A DNA stretch of 64,000 nt. Source: Alphaproteobacteria bacterium (lineage in GTDB: Bacteria > Pseudomonadota > Alphaproteobacteria > Micavibrionales > Micavibrionaceae). The DNA lies in the NCBI GenBank assembly GCA_002690045.1, contig NZDE01000013.1, positions 365,746 to 429,745 of the forward strand, given 5' to 3'. Positions 8,048-17,579 of this stretch are shown piece after piece. Position numbers and translations under genes: made by a program. Every line of letters starts with the position of its first letter. The first letter of the stretch is position 1. A model generated the notes under the pieces. It saw only the letters and a program-made list of their open reading frames with translations. It was not told the origin of the DNA and made no database searches.

Positions 8048-10153
8048 GTGCTGAATGCGGAAATAAGCCGAGTTATTGATAAGTTGCGGGAGAATATTAT
8101 CATTTTCCTACCGCTTATGCTGTCCGTAGGCATATTAATTTACTTTGCACTTCCGTTTGAGCCGAGTTGGTATAGCGGCTTAATTGTCTTTGCTTTGCTA
8201 CTAAATGCGTGGCATATGCTACGCCATTATGAATTTGCGCTAAGGTCTGTGCTTCTTGCGCTACTTGCAATTGGCGCTGTGGCGTCGCTTGGGTTCATGG
8301 CCGCGCAGGTGCGGAGCGCCATTGTTTCAGCGCCTGTTTTGGCGGAAGAACTTCGATTTGTACATATTAATGGAATAGTCGAACGGATTGACCGCCTTGA
8401 TGGGCGCAAAGGCAGCCGCGTTTTAATTGGTGATGTAACATTAGATGGCATTGCGCCTGATAAAACACCGAAGAAAGTCCGTATCCGTATAATTAAAGAT
8501 GATAATTTGCAGGCGGGGCAGCGCATATCGGTTAAAGGTAATTTGTTGCCGCCGCCGCCGCCTGTTATGCCGCAAAGCTTTAATTTTCAACGTTGGGCGT
8601 ATTACAACCAAATTGGCGCAGTTGGTTATGCGTTTTATGAGCCGAAAGATATCTTTGAGGCTGATTTTGTCTCGATACATTATATCGAACGGCTACGGAA
8701 AGCGATTGAACAGCATATTTACACGCTTTTCGGTGCAGAAAACCAAACAAAGGCGGAGATTGTTACGGCGCTAATTACGGGGCGTAAAACGCAAATGCGC
8801 GAATCTGATAAAGTCGCGCTGCAAGATGCAGGCTTGGCACATATGCTTGCCATATCTGGCTTACATATTGGTTTGATTGTCAGTGCAGTGTTTTTCTTTG
8901 TTCGGCTAGTGCTCTCTGCTGTGCCATATTGTGCTTTAAATTGGCCGACGAAGAAAATAGCGGCTGTGATCGCCTTTATTATGGCGCTGCTTTATGTGTT
9001 GCTGTCGGGCGCGTCTTTACCTGCGGTACGGGCGATTATTATGATGGGGATTGCAATGCTCGCCATTGTGATGGACCGTAACCCGTTTTCGTTGCGGCTA
9101 GTGGCTTTCGCGGCTTTGGTGATTTTATTAATCTTGCCAGAAAGCTTATTGTCAGTAAGTTTTCAGCTGTCGTTCTCTGCTGTCGCGGCGCTTATTATAT
9201 TTTATGAACGCACCCGCAAATGGTGGCAGGCACAATATGCGCGACCGGGGTTTTTCTGGCGCTGCATGCTCTATGGGCTTGGTGTTGTGGCAACAACGCT
9301 TGTGTCTACAGTGGCAACGGCGGCGCCCGGTTTATACCATTTCAACCACTTTGCGGTTTATGGGGCGTTTAGTAACTTATTCGCTGTGCCAATATTGGCG
9401 ATGTTTGTAATGCCGTGCTGTTTGCTTGCTATATTGCTCTGGCCGTTTGGTCTGGGGCAGTGGGCGTTTTGGGTGGCGGGCTATGGCGCGCAGATTATTT
9501 TGAACATCGCGCATTACTGTGCAGATCTTCCTTATGCTGTATTGCATCAGCCCTTCATTGGCGCATGGGGCGTATTAATTTGGACGGTTTTGGGCTGTAT
9601 AATTTGGCAGTGGCATAAGAAATTGCTGCCGCTGTTTACTGTTCTTCTGGTCGTTGGTGGGGTGCTACTTTTTGTTGAAAAACAATATAATATCATCATT
9701 ACTTCAGATTATAGGTTAATCACATTTAAGGATAATATGGGGCGCTTAACGGCTTACGGAGATTCCCCACGGCGTTTTGATAAGGATTATATCGCTGAAT
9801 ATTACGGACGCACATCAAAAGACTATTTGCGTTGGTCAAAATCAAATGATTGCGACCCTGATGGGTGTTTCATCGCGGTGCAGGATAATGTATTTGTTGA
9901 AATTATCCGTTTCCCTGCGGCTTATGTTGATGCATGCCGCCGCGCCGCACTGGTTATTCTTGACTTCCCGATGGATGCATTAACGGAAGAGCAGCGTGAA
10001 CGCGGTTGCCGCGTGCCTGTGGTAAGTCGCTTTGATACATGGCGCTATGGCTCATACGGTATATATGTTTCGCCAAAGGGCTTTATTCATATGGATACGC
10101 TTTACAGCCGTGATAATTATGATCGTCCGTGGAGTGTCCCGAGCTGGCGTTAA
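8048..10153 (+). CDS. comEC: ComEC/Rec2-family competence membrane protein
   Basis: About 701 aa from the GTG at 8048, chosen because a GGGGAAAG ribosome-binding site lies 6 bp upstream and because the longer reading frame (from 7943) would run into gltX on the other strand. ComEC forms the inner-membrane channel for single-stranded DNA in natural transformation. An N-terminal membrane pair, a soluble OB-like domain, and a competence domain beginning at AGLAHMLAISGLHIGL are followed by many membrane segments. The C-terminal soluble part corresponds to the beta-lactamase-like domain, but I see no HxHxDH metal-binding motif, so nuclease activity is doubtful. Position between gltX and lexA is the usual alphaproteobacterial synteny. 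Confidence 0.88.
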   Translation: MLNAEISRVIDKLRENIIIFLPLMLSVGILIYFALPFEPSWYSGLIVFALLLNAWHMLRHYEFALRSVLLALLAIGAVASLGFMAAQVRSAIVSAPVLAEELRFVHINGIVERIDRLDGRKGSRVLIGDVTLDGIAPDKTPKKVRIRIIKDDNLQAGQRISVKGNLLPPPPPVMPQSFNFQRWAYYNQIGAVGYAFYEPKDIFEADFVSIHYIERLRKAIEQHIYTLFGAENQTKAEIVTALITGRKTQMRESDKVALQDAGLAHMLAISGLHIGLIVSAVFFFVRLVLSAVPYCALNWPTKKIAAVIAFIMALLYVLLSGASLPAVRAIIMMGIAMLAIVMDRNPFSLRLVAFAALVILLILPESLLSVSFQLSFSAVAALIIFYERTRKWWQAQYARPGFFWRCMLYGLGVVATTLVSTVATAAPGLYHFNHFAVYGAFSNLFAVPILAMFVMPCCLLAILLWPFGLGQWAFWVAGYGAQIILNIAHYCADLPYAVLHQPFIGAWGVLIWTVLGCIIWQWHKKLLPLFTVLLVVGGVLLFVEKQYNIIITSDYRLITFKDNMGRLTAYGDSPRRFDKDYIAEYYGRTSKDYLRWSKSNDCDPDGCFIAVQDNVFVEIIRFPAAYVDACRRAALVILDFPMDALTEEQRERGCRVPVVSRFDTWRYGSYGIYVSPKGFIHMDTLYSRDNYDRPWSVPSWR

Positions 10154-10279
10154 TATTTACTGATTAAATATATGTATTTTTTCCGTGAAGGGTTTTGTGT
10201 GTAACCGTCGTATTCATTAGACGAGGCCTATCCACTCGGATAAAATTATATTCCGTTCTGCAGAATACAGGGAAAAGAC

Positions 10280-11371
10280 ATGCTACAGAAAATATTGCTT
10301 ATATTAGTGCTCGCGGCCGTAGTGGCTGGCGGCTTTCTATGGAAGGCGGGCGTTTTATTTCCTGTGTCAGGGCAGGTAAGCGGTGATGTAGCAGAACGCC
10401 GTAATAGTAACGTGAAGGTTATTGCTGAACCCGTTGTTTTTCTTGAAAATAATCGTGTTTTTGAAGCTGTGGGCACTGGGCGCGCGAAGTTTTCGGCGGA
10501 CATATATCCAGCCGTTTCAGAAGAAGTTACGGGCGTATTTTTTGAATCGCAGCAGCATGTAAAAAAAGGTGATGTGCTTGTGCAGCTTGATGACCGCCAA
10601 GAAAAATTGGCGCTGCGCTTGGCTGAGGTTGAATTGAAAGATGCAAAATCTTTGCTTAACCGTTATGAGCGCGCCGCGAAAGAGGGGGCTGTTCCTGAAA
10701 GTGAAGTTGACGCTGCACGCGCAGCTTTTGAAAGCGCGGAAGTTGCCTTTGACAAAGCGAAGCTAGATTTAGAAGAGCGTCAAATTAGTGCGCCTTTTGA
10801 TGGTGTGGTTGGCATACCAAACGCAGATGTGGGAGATCGGGTTGATGAAAATACGTTAATAACCGGTCTTGATGCGCGGGATATTCTCTATGTGGATTTT
10901 GAAGTGCCTGAAGGCCTTGCGGATGCGCTAAAAAATGCACAGGCAGATGCGCAGCCGATTACGGCCGTAACGCCGTCATATCCGAACCGTATATTTGCGG
11001 GTCATATTGTGGCGCAGGAAACGCGTTTAAACATTCACCGCCGAACCATTATGGCGCGGGCAAGTATTAACAACGAAGATGATGCATTACGTCCGGGGAT
11101 GTCGTTTACAACCAAGTGGGAAATTGCGGGTGATACATATGCGGCGGTTCCAGAAATTGCCGTACAATGGGGACGTGACGGCGCTTATGTTTGGCTTGTA
11201 CGCGATGGTAAGGCCGTAAAGGTCATGACGGATGTTATGGCCCGTAAGGCGGGGCGTGTTTATTTGTCTGGCGCTATTCAGGCGGATGAAATAATTGTGG
11301 TTGAAGGTGTGCAGCGCTTGCGTGATGGAATTGCTGTTGACGTGCTTAACGGCAACGAGGTGGCGCAATGA
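10280..11371 (+). CDS. RND efflux periplasmic adaptor subunit
   Basis: A 363-aa membrane-fusion protein (HlyD/AcrA family). An N-terminal hydrophobic segment (about residues 4-22) anchors it to the inner membrane. The lipoyl-like half motif (VFFESQQHVKKGDVLVQLDD), an alpha-helical hairpin rich in Ala/Glu/Lys (about 105-165) and the second half motif (ISAPFDGVVGIPNADVGDRV) follow in the usual order, then a beta-barrel domain. It links the inner-membrane pump encoded next to it to the outer-membrane channel. It overlaps the permease gene by 4 bp. Substrates cannot be inferred. Confidence 0.9.
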   Translation: MLQKILLILVLAAVVAGGFLWKAGVLFPVSGQVSGDVAERRNSNVKVIAEPVVFLENNRVFEAVGTGRAKFSADIYPAVSEEVTGVFFESQQHVKKGDVLVQLDDRQEKLALRLAEVELKDAKSLLNRYERAAKEGAVPESEVDAARAAFESAEVAFDKAKLDLEERQISAPFDGVVGIPNADVGDRVDENTLITGLDARDILYVDFEVPEGLADALKNAQADAQPITAVTPSYPNRIFAGHIVAQETRLNIHRRTIMARASINNEDDALRPGMSFTTKWEIAGDTYAAVPEIAVQWGRDGAYVWLVRDGKAVKVMTDVMARKAGRVYLSGAIQADEIIVVEGVQRLRDGIAVDVLNGNEVAQ

Positions 11372-14300
11372 CAACGTCTAAATCAGGGGGGATTACCGCG
11401 CTTAGCGTGCGCCGCCCCGTATTAATATCGGTTGCGAATTTATTAATCTTGTTGGTTGGCGTGGCAAGCATACTTGGTGTTGATGTACGTGAATTGCCAA
11501 ATGTTGAGCGCCCAATCGTAAGTGTCCGCGCTGAATATGATGGCGCATCGCCGAAAACGATGGATGCGGAGATTACCAGCATATTGGAAGGCGCAGTTGC
11601 GCGTGTTGCAGGCGTTAAAAATATTGAATCCTCCAGTGAGGAAAACAATATGCGTATGCGCGTTGAATTTGCGCCGGGGACGGATATTGATATTGCCTCA
11701 AGTGATGTGCGCGAGGCGGTAAACCGTGTGCAGCGGCAACTGCCAGATGATATTGACCAAGTTTTGGTTGTTAAGGCGGATGATGATGCGCGTTCAATTA
11801 TTGAGCTTTCAGCCTATAGCGATACATTGAGTAAAGATGTATTGGCGGAGCGCATTGAAAAAGATGTCGCGCCGACTTTTCAATCCATCCCTGGCGTGGC
11901 GGAAGTACGTATTGAGGGGGATCAGCCGCGTGTTATGCGTGTGTTATTGAACCCTGCAAAAATGGCGGGATATAAATTATCCGCTTCGGACGTTATTGAT
12001 GTGTTGCGCAATGTGAATTTTGATGTGCCTGCGGGCAGCTATGAATCTAATGATCAAGAACTTCTGGTGCGCGTTTTAGGGTCAATTTATGAGCCCGATA
12101 AAGTGCGCCGCATTCATATTCGTGATGATGTGCGCATCGAAGATGTTGCTGAAGTTTTCTTCGCGCCAGAGGAAGCTGAAAGTTATTCAATGCTGAACGG
12201 ACGGCAGGTTATTGGTCTTGGTATCGTGCGGCAGGCTGGTGAAAATACAATTGCCATCGCCGAAGAAGTGCAAAAGAGATTAGATCGTATTAACGCGAAG
12301 AATAAAGATTATCACCTTGTGAAAACATCGGACGATTCCATCTATATCACTGGCGCATTACGTGATGTGGTAAATACGTTGATTATTGCAATTGTTATTG
12401 TTTTGATCGTGATTGCCTTGTTTTTGGGGCAGGCGCGCGCGGTATTGATCCCCGCTGTGACAATGCCGATATCTTTGCTGGGGACACTTGCGGCGATATG
12501 GCTGTTTGGTTTTTCAATTAATTTGCTGACATTGTTGGCCTTGGTGCTCGCCACTGGGCTAATCGTGGATGACGCTATTGTCGTTCTTGAAAATATTCAG
12601 CGCCGACGCGGTGAGGGACTACAAAAAATGGCAGCGGCTGTACTTGGTACGCGGCAGGTTTTCTTCGCAGTGGTTGCCACAACGGTAACACTGGTTGCGG
12701 TGTTTGCGCCGATTGCCTTTTTGCCGGGGGAAAGCGGTGGGCTGTTCCGTGAATTTAGTTTGGTTTTGGCGGTTGCAGTGATTATCAGCTCATTTGTGGC
12801 GGTGACGTTATGCCCAATGATGGCGTCACGTTTGCCGCATTTATCTGATCAAAACCCAGTATTGGCGCATCTGCGCGGTGGGCTTGATGGTTTTGGCAAG
12901 TCTTGCGCTGACTTTTATTTGAAGTCCTTGGATGTCCTGATTAAACGCAAAATTATTGCGCTAGTGATTGCCTGTATTATCGCTGCGGGCGGCGCGTATA
13001 GCTTTATAAATTTGGATCAGGAATTATTACCGCAGGAAGATCGCGGGGCAATCCGTGTGTTTTTAACAGGGCCTGATGGCTCATCACTTGCCTATGCTGA
13101 TCGACAGGCGCAAATGGTTGAGCATGTTTTGGCAGAATATCAGGATAAAGGCTATATTACCGATATTTATAGCATTATCGGGCGGTGGGATAAAAACCGC
13201 GCTTATATCGTGGCGTCCTTAAAACATTGGGATGAGCGCAGCATTAGCCAGATGGATCTAGCGCGCGAGATAAACAATAAATTGTCATCTATTCCTGGGG
13301 CGCAGATTCGGGTCATACAGGATAGTTCCCTTAATATTCGCGGCAATGGGGCGGGGCTTGAAATTGCGCTGCTTGGCAATGATTATGATGAAATTTATGA
13401 AGTGTCAACGCGCCTTTCGGAAGCGCTACAGGCGCAGATTAGTGTCATTGATGATGTGCGTATTCAGTTCGATAGTTCACAGCCTGAATTATCATTCAAT
13501 ATTGACCGCGAACGCGCGAATGATTTAGCTGTGCCGTTAAACCGCATTTCTGACACGTTAAGGGTTATGGTTGATCGCTATGACTTGCTTGATTTAAGTA
13601 TTGAAGACCAAGCCGTGCCGTTGATGGTCGGGTCATCATACGGGGTAATCAATGACCCGGGGGATCTGCTGAATATATTTGTGACGAACACGAATGATGA
13701 ATTGGTGCCGTTAAGCGCGCTCGTCCATGTCGAAGAACGCGGCGTTGCGGCGGAGCTTGACCGTCATAAACAGCGCCGCGCGATCGACCTTGATATTGGC
13801 GTGAAACCCGGCACACCGCTTGGTGATGTAATTGCGCAGGTTGAAACGGTCGCAGCGGAGGTTCTGCCAACGGGTATTACGCTTCATTTAATGGGGGAGG
13901 CCGCGACATTAGAAGAATCTTCCTATGAAACTATGCTGACGTTCTTAATTGCATTATTGATTGTCTTTCTTGTGCTTGCAGCGCAGTTTGAAAGTATTGG
14001 CAGTGCGTTGATTGTTATGTTCACCGTGCCATTTGGCTTGGCATCTGCTGTGTTTGTACTGATGCTGACGGGACAATCTTTGAACCTGTATAGCCAAATT
14101 GGCTTTGTATTATTGGTCGGTTTAATGACGAAAAACGCCATTTTATTGGTTGAATTTATGGATCAACTGCGTGATGAAGGCCATGACGTAAAAACCGCAA
14201 TTATCGAAGGGGCACGTATTCGCCTGCGCCCCGTTGTGATGACGGTTCTTTCAACTGTACTTGGTGCATTGCCGCTGGTGCTAAGTGAAGGGCCGGGTGC

Positions 14301-14496
14301 AGAAGCGCGTAATGCGATTGGCTGGGTTGTTTTTGGCGGCCTAGGTCTGTCAGCGATCTTTACGCTCTATCTTGCGCCGCTTGGTTATGCATTACTTGCG
14401 CCGTATATTAAGCCGCGCGCACATGCCGGTAAAATACTTGATGAACAATTGGCGGCGGCAGAAACAGACGTGAAGGGTGAAGACCATGCGATATAA
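11368..14496 (+). CDS. RND efflux transporter permease subunit
   Basis: A 1042-aa HAE1-type inner-membrane proton/drug antiporter. TM1 is preceded by SVRRPVLISV. The TM4 proton-relay aspartate pair is present in LATGLIVDDAIVVLENI, with the matching late-helix segment GLMTKNAILLVEF in the second repeat. Two large periplasmic loops and twelve predicted membrane helices give a full-length pump. It sits between its adaptor and its outer-membrane factor, each overlapping by a few bases, so the three form one tripartite efflux operon. No TetR- or MarR-type regulator is adjacent. Confidence 0.94.
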   Translation: MTTSKSGGITALSVRRPVLISVANLLILLVGVASILGVDVRELPNVERPIVSVRAEYDGASPKTMDAEITSILEGAVARVAGVKNIESSSEENNMRMRVEFAPGTDIDIASSDVREAVNRVQRQLPDDIDQVLVVKADDDARSIIELSAYSDTLSKDVLAERIEKDVAPTFQSIPGVAEVRIEGDQPRVMRVLLNPAKMAGYKLSASDVIDVLRNVNFDVPAGSYESNDQELLVRVLGSIYEPDKVRRIHIRDDVRIEDVAEVFFAPEEAESYSMLNGRQVIGLGIVRQAGENTIAIAEEVQKRLDRINAKNKDYHLVKTSDDSIYITGALRDVVNTLIIAIVIVLIVIALFLGQARAVLIPAVTMPISLLGTLAAIWLFGFSINLLTLLALVLATGLIVDDAIVVLENIQRRRGEGLQKMAAAVLGTRQVFFAVVATTVTLVAVFAPIAFLPGESGGLFREFSLVLAVAVIISSFVAVTLCPMMASRLPHLSDQNPVLAHLRGGLDGFGKSCADFYLKSLDVLIKRKIIALVIACIIAAGGAYSFINLDQELLPQEDRGAIRVFLTGPDGSSLAYADRQAQMVEHVLAEYQDKGYITDIYSIIGRWDKNRAYIVASLKHWDERSISQMDLAREINNKLSSIPGAQIRVIQDSSLNIRGNGAGLEIALLGNDYDEIYEVSTRLSEALQAQISVIDDVRIQFDSSQPELSFNIDRERANDLAVPLNRISDTLRVMVDRYDLLDLSIEDQAVPLMVGSSYGVINDPGDLLNIFVTNTNDELVPLSALVHVEERGVAAELDRHKQRRAIDLDIGVKPGTPLGDVIAQVETVAAEVLPTGITLHLMGEAATLEESSYETMLTFLIALLIVFLVLAAQFESIGSALIVMFTVPFGLASAVFVLMLTGQSLNLYSQIGFVLLVGLMTKNAILLVEFMDQLRDEGHDVKTAIIEGARIRLRPVVMTVLSTVLGALPLVLSEGPGAEARNAIGWVVFGGLGLSAIFTLYLAPLGYALLAPYIKPRAHAGKILDEQLAAAETDVKGEDHAI

Positions 14497-15901
14497 AACG
14501 TTGTTAATCACGACCATCCTTTCATTGTCAGCCTGCACAGTTGGGCCTGATTACCAAAAGCCTGCACGTGAATTGCCTGCTGATTTTGTCGCGGCGGATG
14601 TGTTGCAAGCGCTGAATGTAGATAACGCAAATAAAGGTGTGTTGCCATTGTGGTGGCAAGGGTTTCATGACCCTGTGCTTAATGATTTAGTCGAAAGCGG
14701 AATTGGCAAAAACTTCGAAATCGCGGGGGCTTATGCGCGCGTGAAAGCGGCGAAGGCTGAAGTGCAGCTTGCAGGCGCAGATGCACGTCCAACCGTTGAC
14801 GTTGATATAAATGGTGGGGCGAACGCATCACGCGATTTTCGCCCTAACCGTGACAATGATACTGAAACGTCTATGTCGGGCGCAGCTGGTATAGCTATTC
14901 CGTTAGATGTGTTTGGCGCTACGCGCCGCGCGGTGGAGGCTGCAGAATACGCATATATACGTGCAGAGGATGAGTTAAAAGGCGCAGTACTGGATGTAAG
15001 CGCAGAAATTACTGCGGAATATTTAGGCTTTCGTGGGCAGCAACGTCAATTAGCGTTACTTAACCAATCCATCGCTTTGCAAGAAAAGACATTGGATATA
15101 GTCCGTGCCCGTTACGAAAGTGGCCTTGCGCCAGAGCTTGATTTACAGCGTGCCGTGGCATCGGTACAGAGTTTAAAAGCAAGTGTCCCACCGCTGCTGG
15201 AAGACTTGCAAAATAAGCGTAACCGTTTGGCGGTGCTAACAGGGCGGTTCCCAGGATATTATGAAGCTTTGTTAAGTGAAGAAGGTGGAATCCCTGTTTA
15301 TCAGGCGGCTATTCCAACGTTAATGCCGTTAGCGGTCGTTAATGCACGCCCTGATGTCCGCGCAGCTGAAGGGCGCTTAAAAGAGGCGACGGCGAATATC
15401 GGCGTAGCGGAAGCGGCATATTACCCGAGCTTCTCGTTAAGCCAGAGCCTACGTATAGGGCTAACAGATGTAAGCTCTGTCCCTGTGGCGCAGAATTTAG
15501 TTGCGTCATTTGCGGCGCTTATTACGCATGCGCTAAGTGATGGTGGCGTGCGTGGCGCTAGAATGAATATTGCAAAGGCCGAAGCTGAAGAGGCGCTCGC
15601 CAATTATGATTTAACGCTGCGCGAAGCGGTGGAAGATGTTGAGCTTTCTCTAAACGCCATTAAGTCATCTAGTGATCGTCAGCAGTATTTAGCGAATTCT
15701 GTTGCGGCGAGTGCGCGCAGCTTCCATCAGGCGCAGACGCTATATCAGCAAGGGTTGATTAGCTTCCTTGACGTGGTGGATGCACAGCAAGATCTTGCCA
15801 GTGACGAACAACGCTTAGCATCCGAGCAAACGGATTACGCAACAGAAATTGCTAATCTGTTTAAAGTTCTGGGCGCGGATGTGCCTGTTAAGGCGCAATA
15901 A
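14486..15901 (+). CDS. Outer-membrane factor lipoprotein of the RND efflux operon (NodT/OprM family)
   Basis: About 471 aa from the ATG at 14486, which follows an AAGGG ribosome-binding site; a GTG 9 bp upstream is less likely. The signal peptide ends in a lipobox (LSLSAC, cleavage before Cys), and the mature start TVGPDYQKP is typical of NodT-family channels. Two repeats of the outer-membrane efflux domain follow, with long coiled-coil helices forming the periplasmic tunnel. It overlaps the permease by 11 bp. Its stop abuts lexA on the other strand with no gap. Confidence 0.93.
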   Translation: MRYKTLLITTILSLSACTVGPDYQKPARELPADFVAADVLQALNVDNANKGVLPLWWQGFHDPVLNDLVESGIGKNFEIAGAYARVKAAKAEVQLAGADARPTVDVDINGGANASRDFRPNRDNDTETSMSGAAGIAIPLDVFGATRRAVEAAEYAYIRAEDELKGAVLDVSAEITAEYLGFRGQQRQLALLNQSIALQEKTLDIVRARYESGLAPELDLQRAVASVQSLKASVPPLLEDLQNKRNRLAVLTGRFPGYYEALLSEEGGIPVYQAAIPTLMPLAVVNARPDVRAAEGRLKEATANIGVAEAAYYPSFSLSQSLRIGLTDVSSVPVAQNLVASFAALITHALSDGGVRGARMNIAKAEAEEALANYDLTLREAVEDVELSLNAIKSSSDRQQYLANSVAASARSFHQAQTLYQQGLISFLDVVDAQQDLASDEQRLASEQTDYATEIANLFKVLGADVPVKAQ

Positions 15902-16573
15902 TTAATGATAAGTACGGTAAAGCGAAGCAAGTTCGCCCTGAATATTAACGCGCTCAGGCTCTAAATAGCGTGTTTCATAAGCCTGATTCTCAGGGATAAG
16001 GGCGATATAGCCATTTTTCTTGCCGAGGCGTTTTAGGGTCACTTCTTCACCATCAACAAGCGCGACGACAATTGCGCCTTCGCGCGCGGTTGTGCAGCGT
16101 TTGATGATGACAATATCCTCATCATTAATGCCCGCTTCAATCATGGAATCGCCATCAACGCGCAGGGCGTAAAATTCACCGCTGCCGAGCATGGTTGCAG
16201 GCATTTCAAAATATTCACCTTCATTACGAATGGCTTCAATCGGCGTACCTGCGGCAATTTTGCCGTATAAAGGGATTGGCTCAACGCGCGAAGATGCATT
16301 GAAAATACCATTATCCTGTTCAGCCGCCGCATTGTCGTTTTCAGCCGCATTACTATAATTTTCAGGCAATTTAAGGATTTTAAGTGCACGCGCACGGTTT
16401 GGTAAGCGTTCAAGATAACCGCGCTCAACAAGCGCCGTAATCAAGCGGTGGATACCTGATTTGGATTTCAGCCCAAGCGCATCGCGCATTTCATCAAAAG
16501 AGGGGGCTATATCACCCGCTTCAACGCGTTCATGGATAAACAGGAGCAAATCTCTTTGTTTCTTTGTCAACAT
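15902..16573 (-). CDS. lexA: LexA repressor, SOS regulator
   Basis: A 223-aa S24-family repressor. The N-terminal winged HTH (about residues 1-65) is followed by a linker and the autoprotease domain. The cleavage site A108-G109 (KIAAGT), the nucleophile S143 (GDSM) and the general base K181 (VTLKR) are all present, so RecA-stimulated self-cleavage should work. The linker (about residues 70-95) is unusually rich in Asn/Ala/Glu. A GTTC-N7-GTTC operator lies inside its likely promoter about 150 bp upstream, so it probably represses itself. The location between trpC and comEC is conserved; the usual moa/moe genes are absent here. Confidence 0.96.
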   Translation of the reverse strand: MLTKKQRDLLLFIHERVEAGDIAPSFDEMRDALGLKSKSGIHRLITALVERGYLERLPNRARALKILKLPENYSNAAENDNAAAEQDNGIFNASSRVEPIPLYGKIAAGTPIEAIRNEGEYFEMPATMLGSGEFYALRVDGDSMIEAGINDEDIVIIKRCTTAREGAIVVALVDGEEVTLKRLGKKNGYIALIPENQAYETRYLEPERVNIQGELASLYRTYH

Positions 16574-16721
16574 GGCTCAATCTCTGGTTTTTATTCGTCT
16601 GTATTAACTTTATTGCAGCGCCCTAACTTGCTCACCTATGTTATATAGGATTCGCGCCTGATGGCTTGCCCTAAAATAAACATAGACGAATAGTTTACTG
16701 TTTTCGAATCAATCTATTCTC

Positions 16722-16750
16722 ATTATGTTCTATTAATGTTCTTTTGTAAA
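16722..16750 (-). promoter_or_regulatory. lexA promoter with SOS box
   Basis: Read on the minus strand: TTTACA (-35, 16745-16750), a 17-bp spacer, CATAAT (-10, 16722-16727). The direct repeat GAAC-N7-GAAC (plus-strand GTTC-N7-GTTC, 16727-16741) nearly fills the spacer, which is the known alphaproteobacterial LexA operator. Bound LexA would block polymerase directly. The predicted transcript would have a leader of about 140 nt. Confidence 0.82.
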
Positions 16751-16808
16751 GGTTTAATGTGGAGTTAATGATGAAGATCTATTCGCTTCAACTGGGTTGA
16801 CGCGTTTG

Positions 16809-17579
16809 TTATAGATCGTCTAAATCAATCACACCACGCATGAAGCTTTCGCCGATTAGGAAGCCGTTATAGCCGTTTTTATATAATTTTTGGATGGTGG
16901 CTGTGTCTTGTATACCGCTCTCGGCGATTTTTATCGTGTCGGCAGGTAGTGTATTATACAGAACATCAAACATACCAATATCAACATCAAGCGTTTTTAG
17001 GTTACGCGAATTTATGCCGACCATTTGCGGGCTGAGTTTTAGGCAGCGTTCTATTTCTTCGGTGCTATGTGTTTCAAACAGGATATCTAAATCATATGCG
17101 CGTGCGGTATCGGTTAGTTCTTTGGCAAGTGTATCATCAAGCGCGGCCATGATAATCAAGATACAGTCAGCCCCCATAGCGCGGCTTTCGATGATTTGGT
17201 ACGGATCAACCATGAAATCTTTGCGGATCATTGGCAGGGTAATGGCTGCGCGCGCGGCATTAAAATCATCATCAGTGCCTTGGAAATAGGGCGTATCTGT
17301 CAGGACGGATACGCAGGCTGCGCCTTTGTCTTGATAGGCTTGGGCGGTGGCGACTGGGTCAAAGTCAGTGGCGATAAGGCCTTTACTTGGGGATGCTTTT
17401 TTGACTTCAGCGATAGTTGCGGGTTTGTTGTTCGCGTTTTTATGCTGAATGGCTTTGATGAAGCCGCGCGGCGGCGTTTGCGTTTTTGCGCGCGCTTCTA
17501 ATTCGGTGAGGGGGACGCGCTGCTTTTGTGCGGCGACATGATCTGTTTTATCAGCGCATATTTGGGCGAGGACACTCAT
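16809..17579 (-). CDS. trpC: Indole-3-glycerol phosphate synthase
   Basis: A 256-aa (beta/alpha)8 barrel enzyme that closes the indole ring in tryptophan synthesis. Motifs in order: EVKKASPSKGLI (catalytic Lys), LTDTPYFQG, MIRKDFMVDPYQI, INSRNLKTLDVD and AESGIQ, then FLIGESFM. Length is normal for a monofunctional TrpC, so the TrpF step must be encoded elsewhere. The start overlaps the trpD stop by 4 bp, giving a coupled trpG-trpD-trpC run. Confidence 0.96.
   Translation of the reverse strand: MSVLAQICADKTDHVAAQKQRVPLTELEARAKTQTPPRGFIKAIQHKNANNKPATIAEVKKASPSKGLIATDFDPVATAQAYQDKGAACVSVLTDTPYFQGTDDDFNAARAAITLPMIRKDFMVDPYQIIESRAMGADCILIIMAALDDTLAKELTDTARAYDLDILFETHSTEEIERCLKLSPQMVGINSRNLKTLDVDIGMFDVLYNTLPADTIKIAESGIQDTATIQKLYKNGYNGFLIGESFMRGVIDLDDL

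Noticed and set aside
16771..16803. Ten-codon reading frame with a GGAG-like site after the lexA promoter region (plus strand)
   Set aside because: Too short, with no gene downstream on that strand and no pairing structures; not a leader peptide.
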